Below, piece after piece: positions 19,418 to 27,594 of a DNA stretch of 64,000 nucleotides. Position numbers and translations under genes: made by a program. Position 1 is the stretch's first letter. Every line of letters starts with the position of its first letter. Below the pieces are notes generated by a model. It worked only from the letters and a program-made list of their open reading frames with translations. It ran no database searches and had not been told where the DNA came from. The stretch is from Phytobacter ursingii (GTDB taxonomy: Bacteria; Pseudomonadota; Gammaproteobacteria; Enterobacterales; Enterobacteriaceae), in the NCBI GenBank assembly GCA_901456055.1, contig CABDWT010000002.1:682001-746000 (forward strand), read 5' to 3'.

Positions 19418-20702
19418 TGTACAGTCCGGAGACATAGTGAACGCTTGTTCGGGGACATGGTGGACACTTACAACTGAGGCATAAGAACCCGTTTATGGAG
19501 TCGCTTATGCCCTGGGATGCGAGAGATACCATGTCATTACGTTCTGAGTTTGTACTGTTCGCCTCGCAGGACGGGGCGAACCTCCGGGCACTCTGCCGTC
19601 ATTTCAACATTTCGCCGTCCACCGGCTACAAGTGGCTTCGCCGCTGGACTGAGGAAGGTGCCGCCGGTCTTGCCGACCGTTCCCGTGCGCCTCTCCATTC
19701 GCCCCGGCGAACCGATGACCGTGTGACGGACCTGCTGCGCATGGCCCACTGCGCCCATGAACGCTGGGGCGCCCGTAAGATTAAGCGCTGGCTTGAGGAC
19801 CGCGGACACGTTCTGCCCGCGTTCAGCACCGTGCACAACCTGATGGCCCGCCACGGTCTGCTGCCGGGAGGCACACCCGGCATTCCTGCCTCCGGACGCT
19901 TCGAACACAGCGCGCCCAACCAGCTCTGGCAGATGGATTTTAAAGGCCACTTTCCTTTTGCCGGTGGCCGCTGCCACCCGCTCACCCTGCTGGATGACCA
20001 TTCCCGGTTCTCACTCTGCCTCGCACACTGTCCTGATGAACGGCTCACAACCGTCCGGCAGCAACTGGTGAGGGTGTTTGAACGTTACGGTCTGCCGGAA
20101 CGGATGACGATGGATAACGGCGCGCCCTGGGGCGACACCACAGGAAGCTGGACCGCGCTGGAGCTGTGGCTGATGCGCCAGGGTATCCGGGTGGGACATT
20201 CGCGGCCTTACCATCCGCAGACGCAGGGCAAGCTGGAACGTTTTCACCGCAGCCTGAAGGCCGAAGTCCTGCAGGGCCGGTGGTTCACGGACGCCAGCCA
20301 GTTACAGCAGGTGTTCGACGACTGGCGCGCGGTCTATAACCTGGAGCGTCCGCATGAAGCCCTGGACATGGCGGTCCCGGCGTCACGTTATCAGCCGTCA
20401 TCGCGGCAGTACAGCGGGGCGGTTCAGCCGCCGGACTATGATGAGGGCGTGGAGGTGAGGAAGGTGGATGTGAGCGGGAAGCTGAGCATAAAAGGAGTGA
20501 GCCTGAGTGCAGGGAAAGCGTTCAGGGGTGAATATGTGGGCCTGCGTGAAACGGCAGAGGATGGCTGCTATGAGGTGTGGTGGTACAGCACGAAAGTGGG
20601 GATGATCGACCTGAAAAAGGGGTCGATCATCATGGGGAAAGGGTGTTAAAAAGTGTTCACCATGTCCCCGAACACCTGTCTACCATGTCTCCGGACCGTA
20701 CA
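19418..20702 (+). mobile_element. IS481-family insertion sequence (complete)
   Basis: A 1285-bp element with long imperfect terminal inverted repeats of about 50 bp, starting TGTACAGTCCGGAGACAT on the left and, on the other strand from the right, TGTACGGTCCGGAGACAT. It carries one transposase gene and is flanked by a 5-bp duplication GAGGG. It is inserted in a REP-like CTCTCCCTGAGGGAGAGGG palindrome next to an X repeat. Confidence 0.9.
19507..20649 (+). CDS. IS481-family DDE transposase
   Basis: A 380-residue transposase. The N-terminal helix-turn-helix region (FNISPSTGYKWLRRW) binds the ends; the integrase core has the three acidic residues in QMDFKGH, TMDNGAPW and KLERFHRSLKAE. The start at 19507 (MPWDARD) follows TGGAG by 7 bases; an ATG 12 bp earlier overlaps that site and is less likely. 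The frame is intact, so the element may be active. Confidence 0.92.
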   Translation: MPWDARDTMSLRSEFVLFASQDGANLRALCRHFNISPSTGYKWLRRWTEEGAAGLADRSRAPLHSPRRTDDRVTDLLRMAHCAHERWGARKIKRWLEDRGHVLPAFSTVHNLMARHGLLPGGTPGIPASGRFEHSAPNQLWQMDFKGHFPFAGGRCHPLTLLDDHSRFSLCLAHCPDERLTTVRQQLVRVFERYGLPERMTMDNGAPWGDTTGSWTALELWLMRQGIRVGHSRPYHPQTQGKLERFHRSLKAEVLQGRWFTDASQLQQVFDDWRAVYNLERPHEALDMAVPASRYQPSSRQYSGAVQPPDYDEGVEVRKVDVSGKLSIKGVSLSAGKAFRGEYVGLRETAEDGCYEVWWYSTKVGMIDLKKGSIIMGKGC

Positions 20703-20716
20703 GAGGGAGAGGGTCT

Positions 20717-21096
20717 GGGTGAGGGGGGAAAATGCCGCTCTGGTGGTCATTCCGTTCACCTTATGTTCTGTGCTTTTCTCTCGCGACAGAACCCGTGAAC
20801 GTGCCAGGGGGGCTCATCGCCACCCCCCTGGCCACCCGGGCTCCCGGCCAGGAAAATCGCCGCTGGCGCGGTCCATTCGCCTTATGCCGTCTGACTTTCG
20901 GGTCGGGGACCAGCCTGCGTCCTTGCAGGCTATCCCCTCCGCCCGCTTCCCTGCGGGCGGCCCCGGTCAGCCGCCAACGCCTCATCGATTTTCAGCCGGG
21001 CCCTGTCATCGCTGTCACGTTTTTATTCTCATTACGCGGTGTTATCGCTGTAAAACGTCATATGATCGGGGATTCCTCAGCCCACCGGGAGAGGGG
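20717..21096. repeat. Dispersed structured repeat, subtype X, copy 2
   Basis: Second copy of the 380-bp element found at 2871-3248, in the same orientation and above 90 percent identical by eye. The main hairpin (20803-20812 with 20823-20832) reads GCCAGGGGGG/CCCCCCTGGC here and GCCAGGGCGG/CCGCCCTGGC in the first copy, so the changed base pair is kept. The IS481-family element ends 14 bp before it. Confidence 0.75.
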
Positions 21097-21123
21097 ATCA
21101 GGACCGAGGCCGAAAATGGGATC

Positions 21124-21197
21124 GTAGCCTGGATAAGGTGCGGCAAGCACCGCATCCGGGACATTCCCCGGTGGCGCTTACGCTTACCGGGGCTACC
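21124..21197. repeat. REP-like pair
   Basis: Two adjoining palindromic units (GTAGCCTGGATAAGG...GCATCCGGGA and CCCCGGTGGCG...CGCTTACCGGGG) between the X and Y repeats. Confidence 0.7.
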
Positions 21198-21243
21198 AGA
21201 CCATAGATACCCTGAACATCTTCAATCCCTTTGGGCCACTGCT

Positions 21244-21645
21244 GCCCCTTTTTCCAGCAGAACAACTGCAGCGACATCTCTATAACCCGCTGGCGCAGAG
21301 CATCCAGCGAGGGGGTTGAGTCCCCGCTGAAATCGGTGAGACGAAGACCCGATGACAAGGTCAGGCCGCCAGGGATGGCGGACTGAGGTTTGTCGAGACA
21401 CGACAAAATCGTCCGGAGCGATTTTGAACAACGCAACGCGTTGGCCCGAAGGGCGAGCCCCAGGGATGGGGCGAGTAATGCGAGTCAAACCGACCGAAGG
21501 CAGCGGGGCGGGAGGCGAATGCAGTGCGAAGCACCGATTTCTTTACGGGGCCGCGGGGATTGTAAAGGGGAACGCGGTGTTCCCCTTTACCCGTTCACGT
21601 GTTCGGGAGATCCATTTCGCCATGAATATAAGGTGAACGGAACCC
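21244..21645. repeat. Dispersed structured repeat, subtype Y, copy 2
   Basis: Second copy of the element at 14042. The 12-bp hairpin GTAAAGGGGAAC (21562-21573, complement 21579-21590) is identical. After GAGACACGAC this copy holds about 77 extra bases (21405-21481) that fold into further hairpins, such as AAAATCG/CGATTTT, where copy 1 has only GTC. Such size variation at a stem tip is common in structured RNAs. Confidence 0.75.
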
Positions 21646-21725
21646 ACCGCCTGAGCCGCCCGGTTCCCTCAGACCAACCCTCCCATGTCCGCGAATTGTA
21701 CAAAAGGAGAGAGAGAAAACCAGTC

Positions 21726-21799
21726 GTAGCCCGGATAAGGTGCGGCAAGCACCGCATCCGGGACGTTCCCCGGTGGCGCTTGCGCTTACCGGGGCTACA
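21726..21799. repeat. REP-like pair
   Basis: Nearly identical to the pair at 21124-21197, located just downstream of the roxA-like gene stop. Confidence 0.75.
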
Positions 21800-21828
21800 G
21801 GCAAAACCGCAGCCCGAATGAGGCTCGC

Positions 21829-22950
21829 TTACTCGTCGAAGTACCAGTAACCCTGGTTAATCAGCCCGGTCAGCTCGGCAATAAAGGTCGGGTTATTCAC
21901 CGCCTCGCCCAGCTCTTCTTTGCCAATCAACAGATGGCGACACAGCGCTTCGGCCGCTTTCGGCGCAACGGTGTCAAACCGCTCGCTATTCACGAAGAAA
22001 GCGTCGCTCACATGGAACATACGCAGCCCGCCCAGACGCGTCAGCATCTGACCGTCCTGCAACGCCTCCAGCACCTCCTGTGGCTCATATGGCGGTTCCG
22101 CCGCGGCAATATCCAGTTCGTGGCGCGGGGTCGTAATGAAGCAACCAAACCACTGTTTGAAATCCTCCGGCTGGTTGATCATCTCGATCATCATGCCGCG
22201 CACGCGTTCCAGTTCGTAATCTTCGATTCGGCCGGGATTTTCGCGGCAGGTTAAGTCCGGATCCGTGTAGTGATCGCCACCCAGATCGCTATCCACCGCG
22301 TAGTCGGCAAAGCTGCTGATCAGATCGCGACCATTTGGCCCGCGAAAACCGATGGAATAGTTAAACGCGGTCTCGTGGGTAATACCGTCATGCGGGAATC
22401 CCGGCGGAATATAGAGAATATCGCCCGGCGCCAGGTCTTCATCAATGATCGGCTCAAACGGCTCAACGTGGAGCAGCGCCGGATGCGGACAGAACTCTTT
22501 GAGAGGCAATTTATCCCCGACGCGCCAGCGGCGGCTGCCCATCCCCTGGATAATGAAAACATCGTACCAGTCGATATGCGGGCCAACGCCGCCGCCCGGT
22601 ACGGAGAAGGAGATCATCAGATCGTCAAAGCGCCACTCCGGGATCGCACGGAACGGCTTAACCAGCTCGGCGGACGGCGCGTGCCAGTGGTTTACCGCCT
22701 GCGCCAGCAGCGACCAGCCGGTTTCCCCCAGACCATCGAAATGTTCGAACGGGCCGTTGCTGGCCTGCCATTCACCATTGAAATGGCTGACGAGGCGGCT
22801 GTCGACTTCCACTTCCATCGCCAGGCCTGCCAGCTCATCTGGCGTGATCGGATCAACAAAGTTCGCAAACGCGTTTTTCAATACAACCGGCTTTTTCTGC
22901 CAGTATTTCTCTAAGAATTCAGGCCAGTTAAGGTTTAGTTGGTAAGCCAT
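21829..22950 (-). CDS. roxA: RoxA-like cupin protein hydroxylase (YcfD family)
   Basis: A 373-residue Fe(II)/2-oxoglutarate oxygenase. In E. coli, RoxA hydroxylates an arginine of ribosomal protein L16. The iron ligands are all present: His125 and Asp127 in GPHIDWYD and His187 in PPGFPHDG. Length equals E. coli RoxA. The start at 22950 (MAYQLNLNW) is preferred over a longer frame because it matches the family and follows AGGTGTG. By eye it is clearly less similar to E. coli RoxA than core enteric orthologues should be, and it is not next to phoPQ, so it may be a second or foreign copy. Confidence 0.82.
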   Translation of the reverse strand: MAYQLNLNWPEFLEKYWQKKPVVLKNAFANFVDPITPDELAGLAMEVEVDSRLVSHFNGEWQASNGPFEHFDGLGETGWSLLAQAVNHWHAPSAELVKPFRAIPEWRFDDLMISFSVPGGGVGPHIDWYDVFIIQGMGSRRWRVGDKLPLKEFCPHPALLHVEPFEPIIDEDLAPGDILYIPPGFPHDGITHETAFNYSIGFRGPNGRDLISSFADYAVDSDLGGDHYTDPDLTCRENPGRIEDYELERVRGMMIEMINQPEDFKQWFGCFITTPRHELDIAAAEPPYEPQEVLEALQDGQMLTRLGGLRMFHVSDAFFVNSERFDTVAPKAAEALCRHLLIGKEELGEAVNNPTFIAELTGLINQGYWYFDE

Positions 22951-23162
22951 GGGGTCACACCTGTGGAATGATAAGCGGCCGTGATTATGCGAGTGATCGG
23001 CACGTTTTACTTTGTCGGGCGTCAAGGGTTAGACGTAAGCAGGATCACGCGTAGCACAACTGAAAATCCACTTTTTATTTATGGTTATATGATCGTGCGG
23101 CACTTCTGATCTGGCGAAAAGATGTACATTTATTGTTCATCTCATCAAACAAGGAGAGTCCT

Positions 23163-23420
23163 GTGTCCCAACATGAAGCATGCTGCCATTCCTGCGGAAT
23201 GCCGCTTTCCGCCCCCGATGCCCAGGGGCCGAGCGACAAATACTGCAAATATTGCACCGACAGCGAAGGCAATCTTAAATCCTGGGAGGAGGCGGTAGCC
23301 GGACTTGCGGGCTATCTTGATTCATGGCAACACGTCGGGCCGGAAGAGTCACGCAAGCGCGCGGTGCGCTATCTGACGGCCATGCCGGCCTGGGCGCACA
23401 AAGCGCAGGAACCGGTCTAA
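23163..23420 (+). CDS. Small zinc-ribbon protein
   Basis: An 85-residue protein starting at GTG 23163 after AGGAGA. It has a four-cysteine zinc ribbon (CCHSCGMPL...KYCKYC) followed by a helical segment ending GYLDSW...AMPAWAHKAQ. This N-terminal ribbon type is seen alone or joined to AraC-effector or regulatory domains. The role is unknown. The DUF1349 gene follows after 26 bp, probably in one operon. Confidence 0.75.
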   Translation: MSQHEACCHSCGMPLSAPDAQGPSDKYCKYCTDSEGNLKSWEEAVAGLAGYLDSWQHVGPEESRKRAVRYLTAMPAWAHKAQEPV

Positions 23421-23446
23421 CGCGCAAAAGACAAAGGAGAAGCGTC

Positions 23447-24019
23447 ATGCATGAGGAGTTTCAGTGGGTTAACGAACCGGCCAAATGGCATTGTGAAGAG
23501 GGGGTTCTGTCGGTCGTCACCGATGAACACACCGATTTCTGGCACAAAACCTGGTACGGCTTCGAACGCTTCTCCGGTCATTTGTACGCCAAAGAGGTCG
23601 CTGAGGATTTTACCTTTCAGGTAAAAATCTGTGCGGAATTCACCACCCTTTATGACCAGGCGGGCATCATGTTGATGACCGATAACCGCCACTGGCTTAA
23701 GGCCGGTATTGAATTCAACGACGGCGCCCCCGCTATCGGTAGCGTACTGACCCTGGGCTATTCCGACTGGGCCACCGGGCTTTTTCCGGGAAACCCACGC
23801 GAATTCTGGCTACGTCTGACGCGTAAAGATGACGCCCTGCGTCTGCAATATTCGACGGATGGTCTGAGCTGGCCGTTGCTGCGTTTGTGCCATTTTCCCG
23901 CCGGAAACGTGAAGGTCGGGGTGATGTGCTGTACCCCGGAACGGAAAGGATTAGCCGTGAAATTCAGCGAGATGGCCTTAACGCCGCCGCTCGATAAGTC
24001 CTTGCACGATCTCACCTGA
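23447..24019 (+). CDS. DUF1349 domain protein
   Basis: A 190-residue protein of the DUF1349 family, which has a concanavalin-like lectin/glucanase fold (WHKTWYGFERFSGHLY, DFTFQVKICAEFTTLYDQAGIML, ADNRHWLKAGIEF-like region). AAAGGAGA precedes the ATG. No signal peptide, so probably cytoplasmic. Function of the family is not established; carbohydrate binding is only suggested by the fold. Confidence 0.8.
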   Translation: MHEEFQWVNEPAKWHCEEGVLSVVTDEHTDFWHKTWYGFERFSGHLYAKEVAEDFTFQVKICAEFTTLYDQAGIMLMTDNRHWLKAGIEFNDGAPAIGSVLTLGYSDWATGLFPGNPREFWLRLTRKDDALRLQYSTDGLSWPLLRLCHFPAGNVKVGVMCCTPERKGLAVKFSEMALTPPLDKSLHDLT

Positions 24020-24098
24020 CAATCACGGCCTCTGGCGCGTTCACAAAGAGATCTCTGGCAAAGAGGGAAGTGGGAATAAACCGCGAAGCCAGAAAGCA

Positions 24099-24120
24099 CA
24101 ACGGGCCGCCAGGCCCGTTG
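24099..24120 (-). terminator. Hairpin downstream of glgS
   Basis: CAACGGGCC/GGCCCGTTG, a perfect 9-bp stem with 4-base loop. On the minus strand it is followed by TGCTTTCT, so it probably ends the glgS transcript. Confidence 0.6.
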
Positions 24121-24129
24121 TAGTTACCG

Positions 24130-24330
24130 CTATTGCAGTTCTTTAACTCTGGCGCGCTGCGCCTGTTTGCAATAGTGGTTGTAATGTTCCTGGAACCACT
24201 GTTTCTGTTCTTCGGTCATATTGCCGGTAACGGCGTCAATATTAACTGGCTGGCCCATCGCATACATACGGGCAAAACTGCGTGCCAAAAAATCAAAATT
24301 CTTCACTGCGTTCAGGTCTTGTCTTTTCAT
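24130..24330 (-). CDS. glgS: GlgS surface composition regulator
   Basis: A 66-residue protein, the same length as E. coli GlgS, with the core [31 protein letters not shown]. GlgS is a small cytoplasmic protein linked to glycogen levels, motility and exopolysaccharide. The start at 24330 (MKRQDL) is preferred over 24336 because AAGGAGT lies 7 bases upstream of it, and overlaps the spacing of the earlier ATG. Confidence 0.88.
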   Translation of the reverse strand: MKRQDLNAVKNFDFLARSFARMYAMGQPVNIDAVTGNMTEEQKQWFQEHYNHYCKQAQRARVKELQ

Positions 24331-24342
24331 TCGCATACTCCT

Positions 24343-24579
24343 TCAGTCCGCCGACGTGCTGTGTAAGGCCATATGCTTCTCTGTCTTAAGTATTGTCTTA
24401 TAAAATGAACATTCATAAGCAATGCGTGCCTTCGCGATAACCTCATTGTCCATAACGTCGCCGCGCGCACAGAGTGAAAAAAAGCGCGCCACGTAGTCCC
24501 CACACAGATCACACTCCTTAAGCAAAATTATTTTCCTGCCTGTGCAGCGTGTTAATATTCCGTGGATAAATACTTTCAT
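24343..24579 (-). CDS. Hypothetical small protein upstream of glgS
   Basis: An open frame of 78 residues from ATG 24579 ([12 protein letters not shown]), or longer from 24618, that stops 12 bp before glgS so that its stop codon abuts the glgS ribosome site. It contains two cysteine pairs (CDLC and others) and a helical tail ([21 protein letters not shown]). No family is recognised and no good ribosome site is seen for either start. The tight fit with glgS is the only positive sign. Confidence 0.3.
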   Translation of the reverse strand: MKVFIHGILTRCTGRKIILLKECDLCGDYVARFFSLCARGDVMDNEVIAKARIAYECSFYKTILKTEKHMALHSTSAD

Positions 24580-24735
24580 GGCGAATACCGAGGCTTCGAT
24601 GCTGGAGAATGCAACCATCTGATAATCAGCTTTCCGACCTGTGCGGCCGGGTTGGTTATCACTGCGCTAAACACTCGCGCTAACACCCCAGGGTGTTGGC
24701 AGGTTTTGCACAAGATGATTACAGGCATTTTCAGC

Positions 24736-24993
24736 ATGAATATTTCCCGTCAGGAACAACGTACCCTGCACGTCCTTGCCAAAGGCGGTCGTATCGTTCA
24801 TACCCGCGACACATCCGGGCGCGTCACTGCCGTTGAGTGTTACACCCGTGAAGGGTTATTGCTCAGCGACTGTACCCTCGCCGTCTTCAAAAAATTAAGA
24901 AGCAAAAAACTGATCCGATCGGTAAATGGCCAGCCCTATCGCATTAACCGTACCGGTCTCAGCAATGTTCGTGCACAACTGGATAATCAATAA
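24736..24993 (+). CDS. yjhX: YjhX/TopAI toxin homologue
   Basis: An 85-residue protein almost identical in layout to E. coli YjhX ([20 protein letters not shown], then [22 protein letters not shown]). In E. coli YjhX (TopAI) inhibits topoisomerase I and YjhQ, encoded next to it, is the antitoxin. No yjhQ-like gene follows here: the next gene is the IclR-type regulator. The frame stays open upstream to 24562 but the start at 24736 matches the family. Confidence 0.9.
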   Translation: MNISRQEQRTLHVLAKGGRIVHTRDTSGRVTAVECYTREGLLLSDCTLAVFKKLRSKKLIRSVNGQPYRINRTGLSNVRAQLDNQ

Positions 24994-25193
24994 GTTGCGT
25001 TAAGCGATCCTCACCTGCGGGTGAGGATCGCCCGGCAGGTCGGCGGCAAGGGAAGATCAGCACACTGCCATCGTTCTGATACCCCGACCCCGGCGTCAGC
25101 GCGCGCCGGGCTCCCTTCTTTCCCCGCCATTGCTTTTCCCCGGTGAAAATAGTACGGTCACACGCAGATAATTCCCCGTGAATGGTAAAAATT

Positions 25194-25955
25194 ATGCCGA
25201 TAATTCAGTCTGTTGAACGTGCTTTGCAGATCCTCGACCTCTTTAACGATCAGGCGACGGAACTCAAAATCACCGAGATAAGCAAACAGATGGGATTGAG
25301 CAAAAGCACCCTTCACTCACTTCTCAAAACGCTTCAGCTTCATGGCTATATCGATCAGAACCCGGATAACGACAAATATTGTCTGGGAATGAAACTGGTG
25401 GAGCGCGGTCACTTTGTCGTGGGCACCATGGACATTCGCCAGAAGGCGAAAAGCTGGCTGTCCGCCCTTTCGCAGGAGACGGGGCAGACGACCCACCTGG
25501 GGATTCTGGACGGCAACGAAGGCGTCTACATCGAAAAAATCGAAGGTAAGCAGGCGGCCATCGCCTATTCACGCATTGGCCGCCGCCTGCCCGTACACGC
25601 CACAGCCATTGGCAAAGTGCTGCTGGCCTGGCTTGGGGACGAGGAACTTACCGCCTTACTGGACGGGTATGCATTCACGGGCTTTACGCCCGCCACCCTG
25701 ACTGACCGCGACGCGCTGCTGGCCGCGCTGGCGCAAACCCGCCACAACCATTACGCGCTCGATAACGAAGAGAACGAGCCTGGCGTGCGCTGCATTGCGG
25801 TGCCGGTGTGGAACCACGAGCCGCGGGTTATTGCCGCGCTCAGCCTCTCGACTCTCACCTCGCGGGTTAACGACGAGCAACTGGCCGCCTGCCGTCAGAA
25901 GCTGATGGAGGCCGGGCTGGGGCTGTCAAAAGCGCTGGGCTACCGTGAACGCTAG
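25194..25955 (+). CDS. xynR: IclR-family regulator, XynR-like
   Basis: A 253-residue regulator from ATG 25194 (MPIIQSVERAL); an ATG 12 bp earlier is possible. N-terminal winged helix (ITEISKQMGLSKSTLHSLLKTL, about residues 22-45) and a C-terminal IclR effector domain (GRRLPVHATAIGKVLLAWL, then CIAVPVWN). E. coli XynR (YagI) controls the xylonate genes yagEFGH and is convergent with yagH, exactly as here, with 12 bp between the stops. Confidence 0.82.
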   Translation: MPIIQSVERALQILDLFNDQATELKITEISKQMGLSKSTLHSLLKTLQLHGYIDQNPDNDKYCLGMKLVERGHFVVGTMDIRQKAKSWLSALSQETGQTTHLGILDGNEGVYIEKIEGKQAAIAYSRIGRRLPVHATAIGKVLLAWLGDEELTALLDGYAFTGFTPATLTDRDALLAALAQTRHNHYALDNEENEPGVRCIAVPVWNHEPRVIAALSLSTLTSRVNDEQLAACRQKLMEAGLGLSKALGYRER

Positions 25956-25967
25956 CCCGGCGTCCTG

Positions 25968-27584
25968 CTACATATCGGGCTGATAGGTGAACGAGGCGAA
26001 ATCCGCATGGCAGCCGTCACCGCTGATATCCTCGCAGTGCAGGCCTACAAATGCCCCGGTAAAGAAGCCCCTGCCGCCTATATAGTCATCCGACAGCTTC
26101 CACGCCTCAAAGGTGAGCGGAATCGTCTGCCAGTTTTCCCCATCAAATGAATAGCTGTAGCGGTACTCAAGCCGATCAACATCCACGCGCAGCCAGACGT
26201 ATTCCGCGCTCTCCGGCACCGCAATCGGATTATCGTAAAGATGCCAGTGCGCCACGTTGTGGTCGAGCCGGATAATTTTCAACGTTCGCCCACGCCCCTC
26301 TTCATAGTCCATAAAGCAGTACGACCAGTTTTTGCTGTTGTAGTAACAGGTCAGCCCGGCGCTCTGCTGGAAGTGTTGCGGCGCAAAGGCCATCTGTGTT
26401 TCGGCGCGAAAACAAAAATGCTGCCAGCGGCGGGCCACAGTTGACTGGCTAAAGGTCGAGTTGAGCGAGTCATTGCCGTAGAGGCGCAAAAAGCCGGGAC
26501 GGGCAGTGAGCGAACCTAACTGCTCATCAAACGGAATACGCAGCGTTTGCAGCTCCGGGTCGAGCCGTTCGCTGTCGAAGTTTGTGCGCCATGCGCCTGT
26601 GCCTGCGCCGGGCTGCTCGGTCATCCGCGGCCCCGGCACCGTCAGCGCCGCATGTTTACCGCCTTCAACATAAGGCCAGCCATCACGCCATTCGATGCGG
26701 GTTATCCCCGTCTCGCGCCCGAGCGGGCAGTATCCGCGCCCACCCGCCGCCAGGCGCGGAATGCCCGGCAGATGCAGCGGACGGCTGGTCAGATACGCCA
26801 TATACCACTCGCCGGTGTGGGTCTGCAGCAGCGAGCCGTGGCCGCTTTTTTGCAACGGATTTTCCGGCAGGTGCCAGCTGGTCATCATCGTTACGTCAGG
26901 GTGCAACTCGTAAGGCCCGGTAATGTCCGTCGCCCGCAGCACCACCACCGCATGTTCGTAGCTGGTGCCCCCTTCCGCAACCAGCAGATAGTAGTAGCCG
27001 TCGCGGCGATAAATATGCGCCCCTTCGGTATAGCCCAGCGGCGTACCGGTGAAGAGTGTTGAACGCTGGGGCGAGAGAGTGCCCGTATCAGCAAAAAATT
27101 CCTGCATCACAATGGTGTTATGGGGATTGCTGTGATGACGCGGCCCCCACGGGCGATAGATGTAATATTTACGCCCGTCCGTATCGTGAAACAGCGACGG
27201 GTCGAACCCGCCGTTGCCCATGGGAATCGGGTCGCTCCACGGCCCTTCCACCGAAGGGGCGGTCACCAGGAAGTTGCGGCCATTTTTCCACGGCGAATCG
27301 ACAATTTTCACGTCGGTATAAAGCAGCCAGAAGTGGCCATCGGCGTAGCTCAGGCAGGGCGCCCAGATGCCACCAGAGTCCGGGTTACCTTTCATATCCA
27401 GCAGCGCCACGCTGTCGAGCGGCGTGCTCACCAGTGACCAGTTTTTCAGGTCGCGGGAGTGATAAATACGCACGCCAGGAAACCACTCGAAGGTGGAGGT
27501 GGCGATGTAGTAATCCTCCCCCACGCGACAGAGGGACGGGTCCGGGTTGAAGCCTGTCAGGATCGGGTTTTCAATCTGGTACAT
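25968..27584 (-). CDS. yagH: GH43 beta-xylosidase (YagH)
   Basis: A 538-residue glycoside hydrolase family 43 enzyme that splits xylo-oligosaccharides in the cytoplasm. The start NPILTGFNPDPSLCR gives the catalytic base Asp in the five-bladed propeller; the acid region is YTEGAHIYRR. The C-terminal half is the beta-sandwich domain usual for xylosidases (GH43_C2). AGGAGAAAACC precedes the ATG; the transporter gene yagG ends 10 bp upstream, so they are co-transcribed. Very similar to E. coli YagH. Confidence 0.92.
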   Translation of the reverse strand: MYQIENPILTGFNPDPSLCRVGEDYYIATSTFEWFPGVRIYHSRDLKNWSLVSTPLDSVALLDMKGNPDSGGIWAPCLSYADGHFWLLYTDVKIVDSPWKNGRNFLVTAPSVEGPWSDPIPMGNGGFDPSLFHDTDGRKYYIYRPWGPRHHSNPHNTIVMQEFFADTGTLSPQRSTLFTGTPLGYTEGAHIYRRDGYYYLLVAEGGTSYEHAVVVLRATDITGPYELHPDVTMMTSWHLPENPLQKSGHGSLLQTHTGEWYMAYLTSRPLHLPGIPRLAAGGRGYCPLGRETGITRIEWRDGWPYVEGGKHAALTVPGPRMTEQPGAGTGAWRTNFDSERLDPELQTLRIPFDEQLGSLTARPGFLRLYGNDSLNSTFSQSTVARRWQHFCFRAETQMAFAPQHFQQSAGLTCYYNSKNWSYCFMDYEEGRGRTLKIIRLDHNVAHWHLYDNPIAVPESAEYVWLRVDVDRLEYRYSYSFDGENWQTIPLTFEAWKLSDDYIGGRGFFTGAFVGLHCEDISGDGCHADFASFTYQPDM

Positions 27585-27594
27585 GGTTTTCTCC

